This document shows positions 38,084-47,546 of a stretch of DNA of 64,000 nt, piece by piece. The notes below the pieces were generated by a model, which was not told the origin of the DNA, did not search any database, and was given only the letters and a program-made list of their open reading frames with translations. Positions within the stretch are counted from its first letter, which is position 1. The number at the start of each line of letters is the position of its first letter. The position numbers and the translations under genes were made by a program. The DNA comes from an uncultured Geobacteraceae bacterium (GTDB lineage: Bacteria > Desulfobacterota > Desulfuromonadia > Geobacterales > Pseudopelobacteraceae), in the NCBI GenBank assembly GCA_903925005.1, contig CAIYDX010000376.1, positions 1 through 64,000 on the forward strand, read 5' to 3'.

Positions 38084-39184
38084 CTAAATTATCGAAAGGT
38101 CCGCTTGCAGTGCTCCGGCCGCCTTTATCGCCTGGAGAATACTAAGCAAGTCGCGTGGAGTTACCCCCATCTGATTAAGGGCCCGCACAACGTCACCAAT
38201 AGTAGCCCCCTCCTGCAGCACCATCAGCCGCCGGCTCTCCTCTTCGACTTTCAAATCGGTGCGCGGCACGACTTTGGTTTCGCCGGTCAAACTAAGCGGC
38301 GCAGGCTGTGACACCTGAGGGGTCTCCTTGATTACCAGCGACAGGTTGCCGTGAGTAATTGCCACGGTGGAAATCCGCACCCCCTCTCCCATGACAATCG
38401 TACCGGTCCGTTCATTCAGAATAACCTTGGCCGCTACATCCGGCTTGACCTCAAGCCGCTCCAAAGCTGCCACGAAATCAACGGCGCGGTTAACATACGC
38501 TTCCGGAATTGTGAGCGTGACCGAACCTGGGTCTTTGCTGAAGGCAACAGAACTCTTGAACTTGTCATTTACAGCTGTGACGATGCGCGAGGCGGTCGTA
38601 AAGTCAGCTACATTCAGATTCAGAATCAATACCGACTTGCCCGCAAGGGTGTTCGGCAGCTCCCGCTCTATCAGAGCTCCGTTCGGCACCCGTCCGGCAG
38701 TCGGATGATTTTTCTGGGCGCTGGCGCCCTGTCCGCCAAATGCAAATGAATTAGTCAGGATCGATCCCTGGGCCACGGCATAGACCTGATTGTCGGCCCC
38801 TTTAAGAGGAGCCATGAGCAGTGTGCCGCCGGCAAGACTTTTAGCATCGCCAAGAGACGACACCAGAACATCCAGATGATTACCCTGTTTGGCAAATGGC
38901 GGCAGCGTCGCCGTTACCATGACAGCGGCAACGTTTTTCAGCTTGATGCTTGTGCTGGGAATGGTAATTCCTAGCCGTTCGAGCATATTGACCACTGACT
39001 GATACTGTATCAAGACCTGATCGCTGTCACCGGAACCGTTCAGTCCAACTACCAGGCCATACCCCATCAACTGGTTGTCCCGCACCCCTTCAAATGAAGC
39101 CAGATCCTTTATCCGTACGGCATGGGCGTTTGTTGTAGTCAAAATGACAAGCATAATAATTGTGGCGGACAGAATACTCTTCAT
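38084..39184 (-). CDS. flgI: Flagellar P-ring protein FlgI
   Basis: 366 aa with a cleavable signal peptide (about 1-22, ending NAHA). Family landmarks: RIKDLASFEGVRDNQLMGYGLVVGLNGSGD, FAKQGNHLDVLVSSLGDAKSLAGG, LNERTGTIVMGEGVRI and the C-terminal ALNQMGVTPRDLLSILQAIKAAGAL. Forms the periplasmic ring around the rod. Confidence 0.97.
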   Translation of the reverse strand: MKSILSATIIMLVILTTTNAHAVRIKDLASFEGVRDNQLMGYGLVVGLNGSGDSDQVLIQYQSVVNMLERLGITIPSTSIKLKNVAAVMVTATLPPFAKQGNHLDVLVSSLGDAKSLAGGTLLMAPLKGADNQVYAVAQGSILTNSFAFGGQGASAQKNHPTAGRVPNGALIERELPNTLAGKSVLILNLNVADFTTASRIVTAVNDKFKSSVAFSKDPGSVTLTIPEAYVNRAVDFVAALERLEVKPDVAAKVILNERTGTIVMGEGVRISTVAITHGNLSLVIKETPQVSQPAPLSLTGETKVVPRTDLKVEEESRRLMVLQEGATIGDVVRALNQMGVTPRDLLSILQAIKAAGALQADLSII

Positions 39185-39218
39185 AATTTACCTTATAGGA
39201 TATTGCATACGTTGGCTG

Positions 39219-39920
39219 TCAGAACGGCCAGATCTTGTCCAAAATATTCATTAGCCAACCCGGACTCTGACGATCGGATATGATTCCCCGTCCTGAGTAG
39301 CTGATGCGCGCGTCAGCGACATAGATTGAGTTTACCGTGTTGTCTTGTGCGATATCACGTGAGCGCACGGTACCTTCCAGAACTATGATCTGATCCTCTT
39401 CGTTGACCTTGATGTTGCGCCGCCCCTCTATCACCAGATTGCCGTTCGGCATTACATCTATTACGCGAGCGGTTATGGTCGCATTCAAATTTTCCTGACG
39501 TGAAGTTGAGCCGGCGCCCTTGAATGACGAACTGGTGCTGGCATTTATTATTTTACTCAAATCGGCAAAATTATTCTTTAATATACCGGTATTCTCAAGC
39601 CCCAGCATGCTCGGCATCCCGGCACTCATTGAGCTGTCCCGCGATGTGCCGGTATTCGCCTGTTTGGAAGCGCTGGCGGTTTCGGAAATAACAATAGTGA
39701 CGATATCGCCGCGGCGACGGGCTTTCAAGTCATCCGTCAAGCCTGCCGAGGTCGATTGCCAGATCGAACCGCTTGAATAGTCGGCAACCGGCTTCAGCTG
39801 TTGTTCTTCGGAACTGGCGGTCTTGATCTCGGTTTTTTCCGTCGCACAGCCGCAAAGCAGCAGCGTTAACAGCAATAGCGTTCTTCTAATTAAATTACAT
39901 TTTAATTCGAGTACGTTCAT
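39219..39920 (-). CDS. flgH: Flagellar L-ring lipoprotein FlgH
   Basis: 233 aa. Lipoprotein signal with LLLCGC lipobox. FlgH features: GDIVTIVISETASASKQANT, INATITARVIDVMPNGNLVIEGRR, and SIYVADARISYSGRG. Builds the outer-membrane ring. The ATG overlaps the flgA stop (ATGA). Confidence 0.96.
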   Translation of the reverse strand: MNVLELKCNLIRRTLLLLTLLLCGCATEKTEIKTASSEEQQLKPVADYSSGSIWQSTSAGLTDDLKARRRGDIVTIVISETASASKQANTGTSRDSSMSAGMPSMLGLENTGILKNNFADLSKIINASTSSSFKGAGSTSRQENLNATITARVIDVMPNGNLVIEGRRNIKVNEEDQIIVLEGTVRSRDIAQDNTVNSIYVADARISYSGRGIISDRQSPGWLMNILDKIWPF

Positions 39921-40630
39921 AGTGCCACCTGAACTGTAGTAGCGTCGATGACCCTGGCCGGAATTTCTTTATGCGAAGTTAGGTTCTGCACTCTGATGAT
40001 ATCCCCCGAAGCGCCCGAACTGTGGGCTATACCAGATACTGATATTTTCAGAACCTCGTTTTCGGCAACTATCGTAACCGTCTGGCCACTTTTTATCAGT
40101 GGCACCTTTTCAATTTGATCGGTGCGCACCGGTTGATTGGCCCGGATGGTCGTACGGGCATTTTTGCCGACCACTGACTCAATCGTCCGAGCAGCAAGTT
40201 GAGAGTTCTGGGTAATTTCACGATTCTGCAAGACCAGATCAGCAGCCGTTATGCCTGTGCCATGCTCTATCTGCCGGAGCGTAACAACGGTACCAGCTAA
40301 CGCTTCCACCTCCAGACGAACCGGAATATTGCGCAGTACCTTGTCATTTTGGCGGGCAATAATCGCGATACTAACGTTTCCCCACCCTTCCCACTGCTTA
40401 GGAGCGACGACTTCGTAATCGATAATCCCCTCAGGAAGCTTCAAAGCGTCAGAGATGGCTATTCTACGGATGCGAACATCCCAACCCATGCCGGCGGTAC
40501 GGGTTGTAACGAATGCTGTGACAGCCTCTCGCACCTCCTGCTCTCGACTGGCTGCGGAGAGGCAGTAACTAGGAAAGAGATTAGACGCGACTAGAAGCAA
40601 ACAAATTATATTCGGCAGTAAATGTTTCAT
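39917..40630 (-). CDS. flgA: Flagellar P-ring chaperone FlgA
   Basis: 237 aa with a signal peptide (about 1-26). The SAF-type C-terminal domain has GTGITAADLVLQNREITQ, GKNARTTIRANQPVRTDQIEK and GDIIRVQN. Assists FlgI polymerisation in the periplasm. Lies between flgG and flgH. Confidence 0.94.
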   Translation of the reverse strand: MKHLLPNIICLLLVASNLFPSYCLSAASREQEVREAVTAFVTTRTAGMGWDVRIRRIAISDALKLPEGIIDYEVVAPKQWEGWGNVSIAIIARQNDKVLRNIPVRLEVEALAGTVVTLRQIEHGTGITAADLVLQNREITQNSQLAARTIESVVGKNARTTIRANQPVRTDQIEKVPLIKSGQTVTIVAENEVLKISVSGIAHSSGASGDIIRVQNLTSHKEIPARVIDATTVQVAL

Positions 40631-40648
40631 AATGCGTTAGATCCGATT

Positions 40649-41437
40649 CTAGCGTTTCAGGTTATTAGCCGTCTGCAGCATCTCATCCGAAGCCTGCACC
40701 GCCTTGGAGTTGACCTCATAAGCACGTTGACCGACGATCATGTTGACCATCTCTTCGGCCACGTTCACATTGCTCATCTCCAGAATTCCCTGTGCAACGG
40801 TACCCGTGCCATTTTGCCCAGGGGTGCTGGCCGTAGCGGTTCCAGAAGCATCGGTAGGCAGATATATATTTGACCCTTGACTGGAGAGCCCTGCCGGATT
40901 AGAAAAATTTGCCAGCTGGATGGAACCTATAGAAGTAGTGGCGGTCTGGCCGGCAACCTGCACCGAAACGGTCCCGTCAGTGCCAACATTTATCTTGGTA
41001 GCATTGCTAGGTATCGTGATTGAAGGAGAGAGCGGATTACCGTCAGACGTCACAACCTGTCCGGTGCTGTTGTTCTTGAAAGCACCCGACCTGGTATAAC
41101 CGACGGTTCCGTCCGGGAGCGTAATCTGGAAAAAACCGTCACCCTGAATAGCAATATCCAACTGGTTACCGGTCTGGGTAAAATCTCCAGGAGTGAATAT
41201 TTTAGTCACAGCGGCTAGACGTGTCCCCAAACCGATCTGTATTCCAGTCGGAATCTGGGTAGAATTGGTTGCAGGAGAACCGGTAGTCTTCAGATTTTGG
41301 TAAATCAGGTCCTGAAAATCAGCCCTACTCTTTTTGAAGCCGGTAGTACTAACGTTGGCCAGGTTATTGGCGACAACGTCCATGCTCTTCTGCTGCCCCT
41401 GCATACCGGATGCGGCGCTCCAAAGTGAACGAATCAT
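40649..41437 (-). CDS. flgG: Flagellar distal rod protein FlgG
   Basis: 262 aa, the standard length. MIRSLWSAASGMQGQQKSMD and NNLANVSTTGFKKSRADFQDLIYQ at the N-terminus, with NVAEEMVNMIVGQRAYEVNSKAVQASDEMLQ at the C-terminus. Forms the distal rod through the P and L rings. Confidence 0.98.
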   Translation of the reverse strand: MIRSLWSAASGMQGQQKSMDVVANNLANVSTTGFKKSRADFQDLIYQNLKTTGSPATNSTQIPTGIQIGLGTRLAAVTKIFTPGDFTQTGNQLDIAIQGDGFFQITLPDGTVGYTRSGAFKNNSTGQVVTSDGNPLSPSITIPSNATKINVGTDGTVSVQVAGQTATTSIGSIQLANFSNPAGLSSQGSNIYLPTDASGTATASTPGQNGTGTVAQGILEMSNVNVAEEMVNMIVGQRAYEVNSKAVQASDEMLQTANNLKR

Positions 41438-41477
41438 AGTCTAACTCCTTGTATTAGCTTTGGTTAGTATAAAAATT

Positions 41478-42215
41478 TCAGACCTTGCCGATGTCATTGG
41501 CAGCATGGCTGGCCATAGCGTCATAATTTTGGATAACTTTTGAACACGCTTCAAAATAGCGATTGGTCTCGAGCATCTGTACCATTTCCAAAATGCTGTC
41601 GACATTAGACCCTTCGATTTGACCCTGCTGTATCTGGGCACTGCTAGCCTGCGGAATCGCTTGCGGATCCGTCGGGACAAACAGCGCATTACCGCTCTTG
41701 GTAAGTGAATACGGCTTATTAAAATCAACCACCGAAATTGTGCCGGCTTCCGTTCCATCGACCATGACACCACCCTTACCGTCTATTTCAACGAGGCTCC
41801 CCTGAATTCGGATTGCAGCGCCGCCGACCCCCTGCACCGGAAAGCCATCCACAGTTACCAGGGTGCCGTCACCCGATGTACGAAAATTGCCTTGACGCGT
41901 GTAGGCGGTCCCCTGTGGCGTGGTAACGGCAAAAAAGCCATCACCTGCAAGCGCCATATCAAGAGGATTACCACTATGGCTGGTCATACCACTGGCATAA
42001 TCGATATAAACATTTTCCTTCTGCATGATCGGATCGGCGGTTGTGCCCTGCGGAACAGCCGGCGTGTTGGCATTGCCGGCCAATAACCCTTCAAATGACA
42101 ACCTGTCCTTTTTAAATCCGGGGGTATTGATATTCGCAAGATTATTACTGATCACATCCATGCGGCGCATGGCGGCCAAACTTCCCGATATGGCTGAGTA
42201 CATACCACTGTTCAT
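41478..42215 (-). CDS. flgF: Flagellar proximal rod protein FlgF
   Basis: 245 aa. Rod-protein N-terminus (MNSGMYSAISGSLAAMRRMD, NNLANINTPGFKKDRLSFE) and C-terminus (NVDSILEMVQMLETNRYFEACSKVIQNYD). Shorter than FlgG and upstream of it in the operon, which supports FlgF. Confidence 0.94.
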   Translation of the reverse strand: MNSGMYSAISGSLAAMRRMDVISNNLANINTPGFKKDRLSFEGLLAGNANTPAVPQGTTADPIMQKENVYIDYASGMTSHSGNPLDMALAGDGFFAVTTPQGTAYTRQGNFRTSGDGTLVTVDGFPVQGVGGAAIRIQGSLVEIDGKGGVMVDGTEAGTISVVDFNKPYSLTKSGNALFVPTDPQAIPQASSAQIQQGQIEGSNVDSILEMVQMLETNRYFEACSKVIQNYDAMASHAANDIGKV

Positions 42216-42238
42216 AACTGCTCCCCTCTTTTACTGCG

Positions 42239-42985
42239 CTAGTTCTTGTGCAACCTGAGCCGCGAGCGCAGTCTGACCATCGCCTGACTGATGATCTGCG
42301 ATATCCTGGATTCAGTCAGACCTAACGTCTCACCGATCTCCTTGAGATTGAAATCTTCGTTGTAATAGAGCGTTACCGCCAGGCGTTCTTTCTCCGGCAG
42401 CGTATCGATGGCCTGCCCAAGCGCCTCGGCCAATTGCATCGTAATAACCTGCTGCTGCGGATTCTTTGCATCCGATTCGCATAATACGTCCGCAAGACAG
42501 AGTGGGCTTCCGTCATCCCCTTCCCAGCTGTCGTCGAGGCTGATAAAGGTGAAAACGTGTACGTCGTCAAGCAGTTCATAATAGTCGTCAAGACTCATTT
42601 CCAGCGCAACTGCCACCTCTTCGCTGGATGGGTGGCGTCCCAGAATGTTTTCAAGTTCGTGCAGCTTACGCTCCAGCCGCTTGTACTTGTCCCGCATGGA
42701 GCGGCTGAGTACGTCGTATGAACGGAGTTCGTCCAGTATCGTTCCGCGAACATGCTGTTCGGCAAAGGTTTTAAAGAGCACGCCACGAGAGGGATCGAAA
42801 CGATCAGCTGCATTTATCAGGCCAATCATTGCTGAACTCAGCAGATCCTGCATGTCAAGATGCGGCGGGAGCTTGGCCGACATTCTGCTGACCAGATAGC
42901 GCACCAGCGGAATATGATCGAGAATCAACTGTTCGCGATCAGTAGACTGGCATGTGCCTGGGCTGGGATCATTCCCATCCGTCAT
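42239..42985 (-). CDS. fliA: Flagellar sigma factor FliA (sigma-28)
   Basis: 248 aa. Region 2 (LILDHIPLVRYLVSRMSAKLPPHLDMQDLLSSAMIGLINAADRFDP) and region 4 (LKEIGETLGLTESRISQIISQAMVRLRSRL), with YDVLSRSMRDKYKRLE as in FliA/WhiG. Directs late flagellar promoters. Encoded between flhG and flgF, so its gene is expressed with the hook-basal-body genes. No flgM is seen in the window. Confidence 0.95.
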   Translation of the reverse strand: MTDGNDPSPGTCQSTDREQLILDHIPLVRYLVSRMSAKLPPHLDMQDLLSSAMIGLINAADRFDPSRGVLFKTFAEQHVRGTILDELRSYDVLSRSMRDKYKRLERKLHELENILGRHPSSEEVAVALEMSLDDYYELLDDVHVFTFISLDDSWEGDDGSPLCLADVLCESDAKNPQQQVITMQLAEALGQAIDTLPEKERLAVTLYYNEDFNLKEIGETLGLTESRISQIISQAMVRLRSRLRLHKN

Positions 42986-42988
42986 ATA

Positions 42989-43915
42989 TTAATTTCCTCC
43001 CGCACTATCCAGCATCCTTCTGAAGAAGAATTGGATATTGCCTTTGACTCGATTCTGGCGCTTGTTTTCAATAACCCGTTTGGCTATCGTCGCAAAACAG
43101 TGAGCCGCTTCTGAATCCGGAAATAGCTCAGTGACGGCTTTTTGACGTTTAACCGCCTCGACAACCTTCTCGTCTTTGACGACACACCCAAGATAATCGA
43201 GCGAGATGTCAAGAAAACGTCCAGCCACGTTAGCCAGCTTGCGAAAGACCTCCAGCGCATCCTCACTGTCCTTGGCCATATTGACCAGTACCTTGAAATG
43301 ATGTTCCGAATAGCGGGTCGCCAGGAGCTTGATCAAGGCGTAAGCATCAGTGATGGAGGTCGGCTCGGGAGTTACCACGACAAAAATTTCCTGGGCGGCA
43401 ACGGTAAAGTAGGTGACATTTTCCGAGATACCGGCCTCGGTATCGACAATCAAGATGTCGAACTGTTCTTCCAGCATATCCAGCTCATCCAGCAGTTTCA
43501 GCTTTTCGTGCTGTCCTAGGCTTGTCAACTCCTGGACGCCGGAACCTGCCGGGATAATTTTGATGCCGGCCGGCCCGTCGATCAGGATGTCGATAATGCT
43601 CTTTTCGCCGTTCAGGACATGATTGAGGTTGTAAACCGGCGACAGCCCCAGCAGGACATCGAGGTTGCCGAGCCCAAGGTCGGCGTCGATCAGCAGAACC
43701 TTTTTCCCTTGAGCCGAAAGGGCAATCGCGAGATTCGATACAACATTACTCTTGCCGACTCCACCCTTGCCGCTGGTTACCGAGATAACCCGTATACCCT
43801 GCTGATCGGCCAGTCCAGCCGCTGAATGTGGATCAGCCTTTTGGCTAAGTTTTGCAGTGCGAGCCATCTGGCGGAGAGTATCAGCCTGGTCGCCAGTTCC
43901 TGGTACGGTGCTCAT
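42989..43915 (-). CDS. flhG: Flagellar number regulator FlhG (FleN), MinD-like ATPase
   Basis: 308 aa. Deviant Walker A SGKGGVGKSNVVSNLA, then DADLGLGNLDVLLGL, GSGVQELTSL and DTEAGISENV. An N-terminal DQADTLRQMA segment is the FlhF-activating motif. Controls flagellar number with FlhF. Overlaps flhF by 4 bp. Confidence 0.95.
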   Translation of the reverse strand: MSTVPGTGDQADTLRQMARTAKLSQKADPHSAAGLADQQGIRVISVTSGKGGVGKSNVVSNLAIALSAQGKKVLLIDADLGLGNLDVLLGLSPVYNLNHVLNGEKSIIDILIDGPAGIKIIPAGSGVQELTSLGQHEKLKLLDELDMLEEQFDILIVDTEAGISENVTYFTVAAQEIFVVVTPEPTSITDAYALIKLLATRYSEHHFKVLVNMAKDSEDALEVFRKLANVAGRFLDISLDYLGCVVKDEKVVEAVKRQKAVTELFPDSEAAHCFATIAKRVIENKRQNRVKGNIQFFFRRMLDSAGGN

Positions 43916-45234
43916 TCTGCCCCCTCACGAAATATCATATCTGCCAGCTTGGCCGGTGTTGCAATTTCGATATCTTCCGGTACACGCTGGCCGGTTGTAA
44001 AATACGCAATCTGCAAATTATCCTTCATCAATAGGTTGACCATATTCCCAAAACTTTCACATTCATCGATTTTTGTAAAAACAACCTTGCTAACCTGAAA
44101 TATTCTAAATCGGTTCAAAATCTCTTCCAGTTCGCGATCCTTGGTGGTGGCCGAAAGACAGAGGTAGACCTCCATCGGAATCTTGTCTTCCAGAAAGTTC
44201 TTCATTTCATCGAGTTTTTCCTTGTCCTTGTGGCTGCGTCCGGCGGTATCGATAAAGATCAGATCACAGGAGGAGTGCTTTTCAACGGCCTTTTCAAGCT
44301 CCTTTGGAGTCGAGGCGACCTCCAGTGGAATCCCCATGATGCGTGAATATGTTTTGAGCTGTTCGACGGCCCCCACCCTGAAGATATCCATCGTTATCAA
44401 CGCCACTTTGTTGCCTCTGTTGAGCGCATACATGGCGGCCAGTTTCGCGGTTGTCGTCGTCTTGCCGACTCCGGTAGGCCCCACCAGAGCGATAATGCGT
44501 GGAGAATTCTTTTTCAGCTTGAGCATGCCGGCAAATTTGATCAATCGCCCGAGTGTCTCGCCTAAACGCCCCTTGACAGTCTGGTTGCCGCTCTGCAACG
44601 GCAGAGTATTAAGCGTATCGACAATTTTCCTGATCAGTTCGGTGGATACCCCACTGGCCGCCAACTCTCTGGCCAAAGGAGAATCCTCCGGAAGCAGTTC
44701 CTCGCCGGACTGTCCCGTCAGGGCTCCCTCGTCGGTAATTGTCGGCCATTGAACATCTTTTGGGCCCCCCTCCTGGCTTTTGGCCAGTGTGGCAAGGAGT
44801 AGTTTTTTAATTTCCTCAAGATCGGATCTGGGAATATTTTTGATGTTGATCCCGCCATCCAGCTGTTCCGCCGTTTCCGATCCGGCAGCCTGTTTTGCTT
44901 CCTCTTCCCGGCGGGTAAGAGACTCCACTTTCTCACGCAAATCTTTCAGCTCACGTGCCAGGGGAGCCAGCATCGAGCTTTCCATCTCCTCCCGCGCTGT
45001 CCGCTCACGTGGCGGCGCTTCGCGATAAGCGACCGGAGCGGATGGCGGCGGAGCCTGTTTGCGAACCGGATCTATCGCCGCTGTGACCCGATATACCTGC
45101 TTGCTGAAAAATCCGAGGAAGCCGCCTACCCTCTCTTTTTTTGTCGAAAGGATCATCGCATCCGGACCGAGTTCGGCCTTAACCATGCGCAGCGCTTCCG
45201 GCATACTTGCCGCTTGAAATGTTTTAACCAACAT
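43912..45234 (-). CDS. flhF: Flagellar placement GTPase FlhF (SRP family)
   Basis: 440 aa. Basic and low-complexity B domain (about 1-130), N domain, then SRP-type G domain: GPTGVGKTTTTAKLAAMYAL (G1), DTAGRSHKDKEKLDEM (G3), and TKIDECESFGNM (G4). Marks the cell-pole site for flagellar assembly. Overlaps flhA by 11 bp. Confidence 0.95.
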   Translation of the reverse strand: MLVKTFQAASMPEALRMVKAELGPDAMILSTKKERVGGFLGFFSKQVYRVTAAIDPVRKQAPPPSAPVAYREAPPRERTAREEMESSMLAPLARELKDLREKVESLTRREEEAKQAAGSETAEQLDGGINIKNIPRSDLEEIKKLLLATLAKSQEGGPKDVQWPTITDEGALTGQSGEELLPEDSPLARELAASGVSTELIRKIVDTLNTLPLQSGNQTVKGRLGETLGRLIKFAGMLKLKKNSPRIIALVGPTGVGKTTTTAKLAAMYALNRGNKVALITMDIFRVGAVEQLKTYSRIMGIPLEVASTPKELEKAVEKHSSCDLIFIDTAGRSHKDKEKLDEMKNFLEDKIPMEVYLCLSATTKDRELEEILNRFRIFQVSKVVFTKIDECESFGNMVNLLMKDNLQIAYFTTGQRVPEDIEIATPAKLADMIFREGAE

Positions 45235-47308
45235 TGAGACTTACCACCCCTAGAGACTGGATTTTAACATTCTGAGGTATCTCGTTGTGCGACAGAACCG
45301 CCATATGCGGGACAAAGCGTTCGATCAATTTCCTGACATGACGGCGGATCGACGGTGAAGCCAGCAACACCGGCTGAGCCCCGCTCGCCCCGAAGCGCTC
45401 CGACATATTCCGGACGGACGCAATGATCTGTTGGGCAATGGCCGGTTCTATTGCCAGGAAACTCCCCTGATCGGACGGCTGGATCGCCTCGGCGATTAAA
45501 TCTTCAACCTCCCGGTCGATTGTTACCAGGAAAAGTGTTTCATCCTCCATCTTGTACTGATCAACGAGAAATCTTCCCAGACCCTGCCGAACAAATTCGG
45601 TCAGCACATCGGGATCCTTGGTAAGCGCGGCATAATCGGCCAGTGTCTCCAGAATCGTGCGCATATCGCGTATCGAAACACCTTCCTTAAGCAGGCTCTT
45701 GACTATCCGGAGCACCGTTCCGAGGTTAAGAAGGTTTGGAATCAGCTCATCAACCACTTTGGGAGCCGTGACGGCCACATTGTCAAGAATCTGCTGCAGC
45801 TCCTGCCGGCCGATAAGCTCATGAGAGTACCGTTTGATAATTTCGCTGATATGGGTGGCAACAACGGTGGTGCTGTCCACGACCGTGTAACCGTTGACCT
45901 GAGCCTGATCGCGATCTTCACTCCGTATCCAGACCGCAGGCAACCCGAACACCGGTTCTTTAGTGGTCATACCGGGCAAATTAGCCGTAACGGCGCCGGA
46001 ATCCATGGCCAGATACTGGCCGGTCAGCTCGCTTCCTCCTACCCGCGCGCCGCGAATCAGCAGATTGTATTCATACGGTTTAAGCTGCAGATTATCGTGG
46101 ATATGGATAGGCGGTACGACAAAACCCATCTTCTGGGCGTTCTGACGGCGAATGGAACGAATGCGTTCCAGCAGCTCGCCGTTCTGAGAGGCATCGACCA
46201 TAGGTACCAGACCGTAGCCGACTTCCAGCTCCAGGACATCCAGGGGTCTGATATTTGACGCCTGATCGATCGAGTCCTCGCCGGCGGTTGCTTCCGCGAC
46301 GGCAGTCTCTTCAATGACCTCTGCTTTCTCACGAGCCATCTTTCCGAGCAAAAAGGTAACACCCGACAGCAGCAGAAAGGCAAAATGAGGCAGTCCCGGA
46401 ATCATAGCAAACAGAAACATTACCCCGGAGACAACAAAAAACGCCTTGGGGTAATTCATGAACTGGCCGGTGATTTCCTGGCCGAAACTGTTTTCATCCG
46501 CGGAGCGGGTAACGAGAATACCGGCGGCGGTTGAAATAACGAGGGCCGGAATCTGGGCAACCAATCCCTCTCCGATAGTCAGCAGCGTATAATTTGAAAG
46601 AGCGTTCATGATCGGCATGCCCTGCTGCCAGACCCCAATAATCAAGCCGCCAAAGATATTAATCAGCACGATCAGGATTCCGGCAATCGCGTCTCCGCGC
46701 ACAAACTTGCTGGCACCATCCATGGAACCGTAAAAGTCGGCTTCGCGCGATATTTTCAGGCGCCGCATCTTCGCCTCTTTATCGGTTAGCAGTCCGGCCG
46801 AAAGGTCGGCGTCAATCGCCATCTGTTTGCCCGGCATCGCATCCAGGGTAAAACGTGCGGCGACCTCGGCAACACGCCCGGCGCCCTTGGTGATGACTAC
46901 AAAGTTTATGATCACCAGAATCAAAAACAGTACCGCGCCGACAATGTAATTGCCCCCGACGACAAACTGCCCGAACGCTTTGATGACCGCGCCGGCCGAT
47001 TCGGCCCCTTCACTGCCGTGCAGCAGTATCAGGCGGGTAGACGCGATATTCAGGGCCAGCCGAAAGAGGGTAGTGACCAGCAGCACCGAGGGAAACACCG
47101 AAAAATCAAGCGGCTGCACCGTATAGAGACAAATCAGCAGAATCGACAGCGCAACCGTAATGTTGGTAGCCAGAAAAATATCGAGCACAAACGCCGGGAG
47201 CGGAATAATCATCAGCGCCAAGATGCCGATCAGCCCCAGAGCGACATAGATGTCCGAGTTTTTGCGGAAGCCGCGTAACTCTATTGCTTCTACGGAACCA
47301 TTCGCCAT
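45224..47308 (-). CDS. flhA: Flagellar export apparatus protein FlhA
   Basis: 694 aa. About eight membrane segments in residues 20-320, the conserved FHIPEP-like cytoplasmic loop (RFTLDAMPGKQMAIDADLSAG), then the cytoplasmic export-gate domain ending KIQSLGVVSLNVG. First gene of the flagellar operon; flhB is not adjacent. A sigma-54 promoter lies about 50 bp upstream. Confidence 0.97.
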   Translation of the reverse strand: MANGSVEAIELRGFRKNSDIYVALGLIGILALMIIPLPAFVLDIFLATNITVALSILLICLYTVQPLDFSVFPSVLLVTTLFRLALNIASTRLILLHGSEGAESAGAVIKAFGQFVVGGNYIVGAVLFLILVIINFVVITKGAGRVAEVAARFTLDAMPGKQMAIDADLSAGLLTDKEAKMRRLKISREADFYGSMDGASKFVRGDAIAGILIVLINIFGGLIIGVWQQGMPIMNALSNYTLLTIGEGLVAQIPALVISTAAGILVTRSADENSFGQEITGQFMNYPKAFFVVSGVMFLFAMIPGLPHFAFLLLSGVTFLLGKMAREKAEVIEETAVAEATAGEDSIDQASNIRPLDVLELEVGYGLVPMVDASQNGELLERIRSIRRQNAQKMGFVVPPIHIHDNLQLKPYEYNLLIRGARVGGSELTGQYLAMDSGAVTANLPGMTTKEPVFGLPAVWIRSEDRDQAQVNGYTVVDSTTVVATHISEIIKRYSHELIGRQELQQILDNVAVTAPKVVDELIPNLLNLGTVLRIVKSLLKEGVSIRDMRTILETLADYAALTKDPDVLTEFVRQGLGRFLVDQYKMEDETLFLVTIDREVEDLIAEAIQPSDQGSFLAIEPAIAQQIIASVRNMSERFGASGAQPVLLASPSIRRHVRKLIERFVPHMAVLSHNEIPQNVKIQSLGVVSLNVG

Positions 47309-47358
47309 GAAAATGTACTGTCAGCCACCTTTTGCGCGTAGTATCGGACTGGTTTTTA

Positions 47359-47374
47359 TGCATTTTTCGTGCCG
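47359..47374 (-). promoter_or_regulatory. Sigma-54 promoter of the flhA flagellar operon
   Basis: The minus strand reads CGGCACG-AAAA-ATGCA, two changes from TGGCACG-N4-TTGCA and with the GG/GC spacing intact. Transcript start predicted near 47348, 40 nt before flhA. Flagellar operons in Geobacter relatives are commonly sigma-54 driven. Confidence 0.65.
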
Positions 47375-47546
47375 CCAACACCCATAACTTCTGCATTTAC
47401 CGTCAAAAGGCCGCCAGCCAGCCGATAACGTCGGCAGCGCCAAAAAGAGCAGCTGAAAACTTGCGCCAACTAAGGTGTCAAACCATTGAACGTGTCGGAT
47501 TATTGACAAAACATCGAAAAGTACATCTCTCGCATTTAGCTTGCAT

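Noticed and set aside
41441-41773. Minus-strand 110-codon open frame overlapping flgF
   Set aside because: It is out of frame with flgF, rich in Arg and Ser, and has no domain pattern; a shadow of the real gene.
45240-45253. CTTACCACCCCTAG at the end of flhA, identical to one end of the CCCCTCC-rich repeat
   Set aside because: The bases encode LGVV of the FlhA C-terminus, which is ordinary for the family; no other part of the repeat is present, so the match is probably chance.
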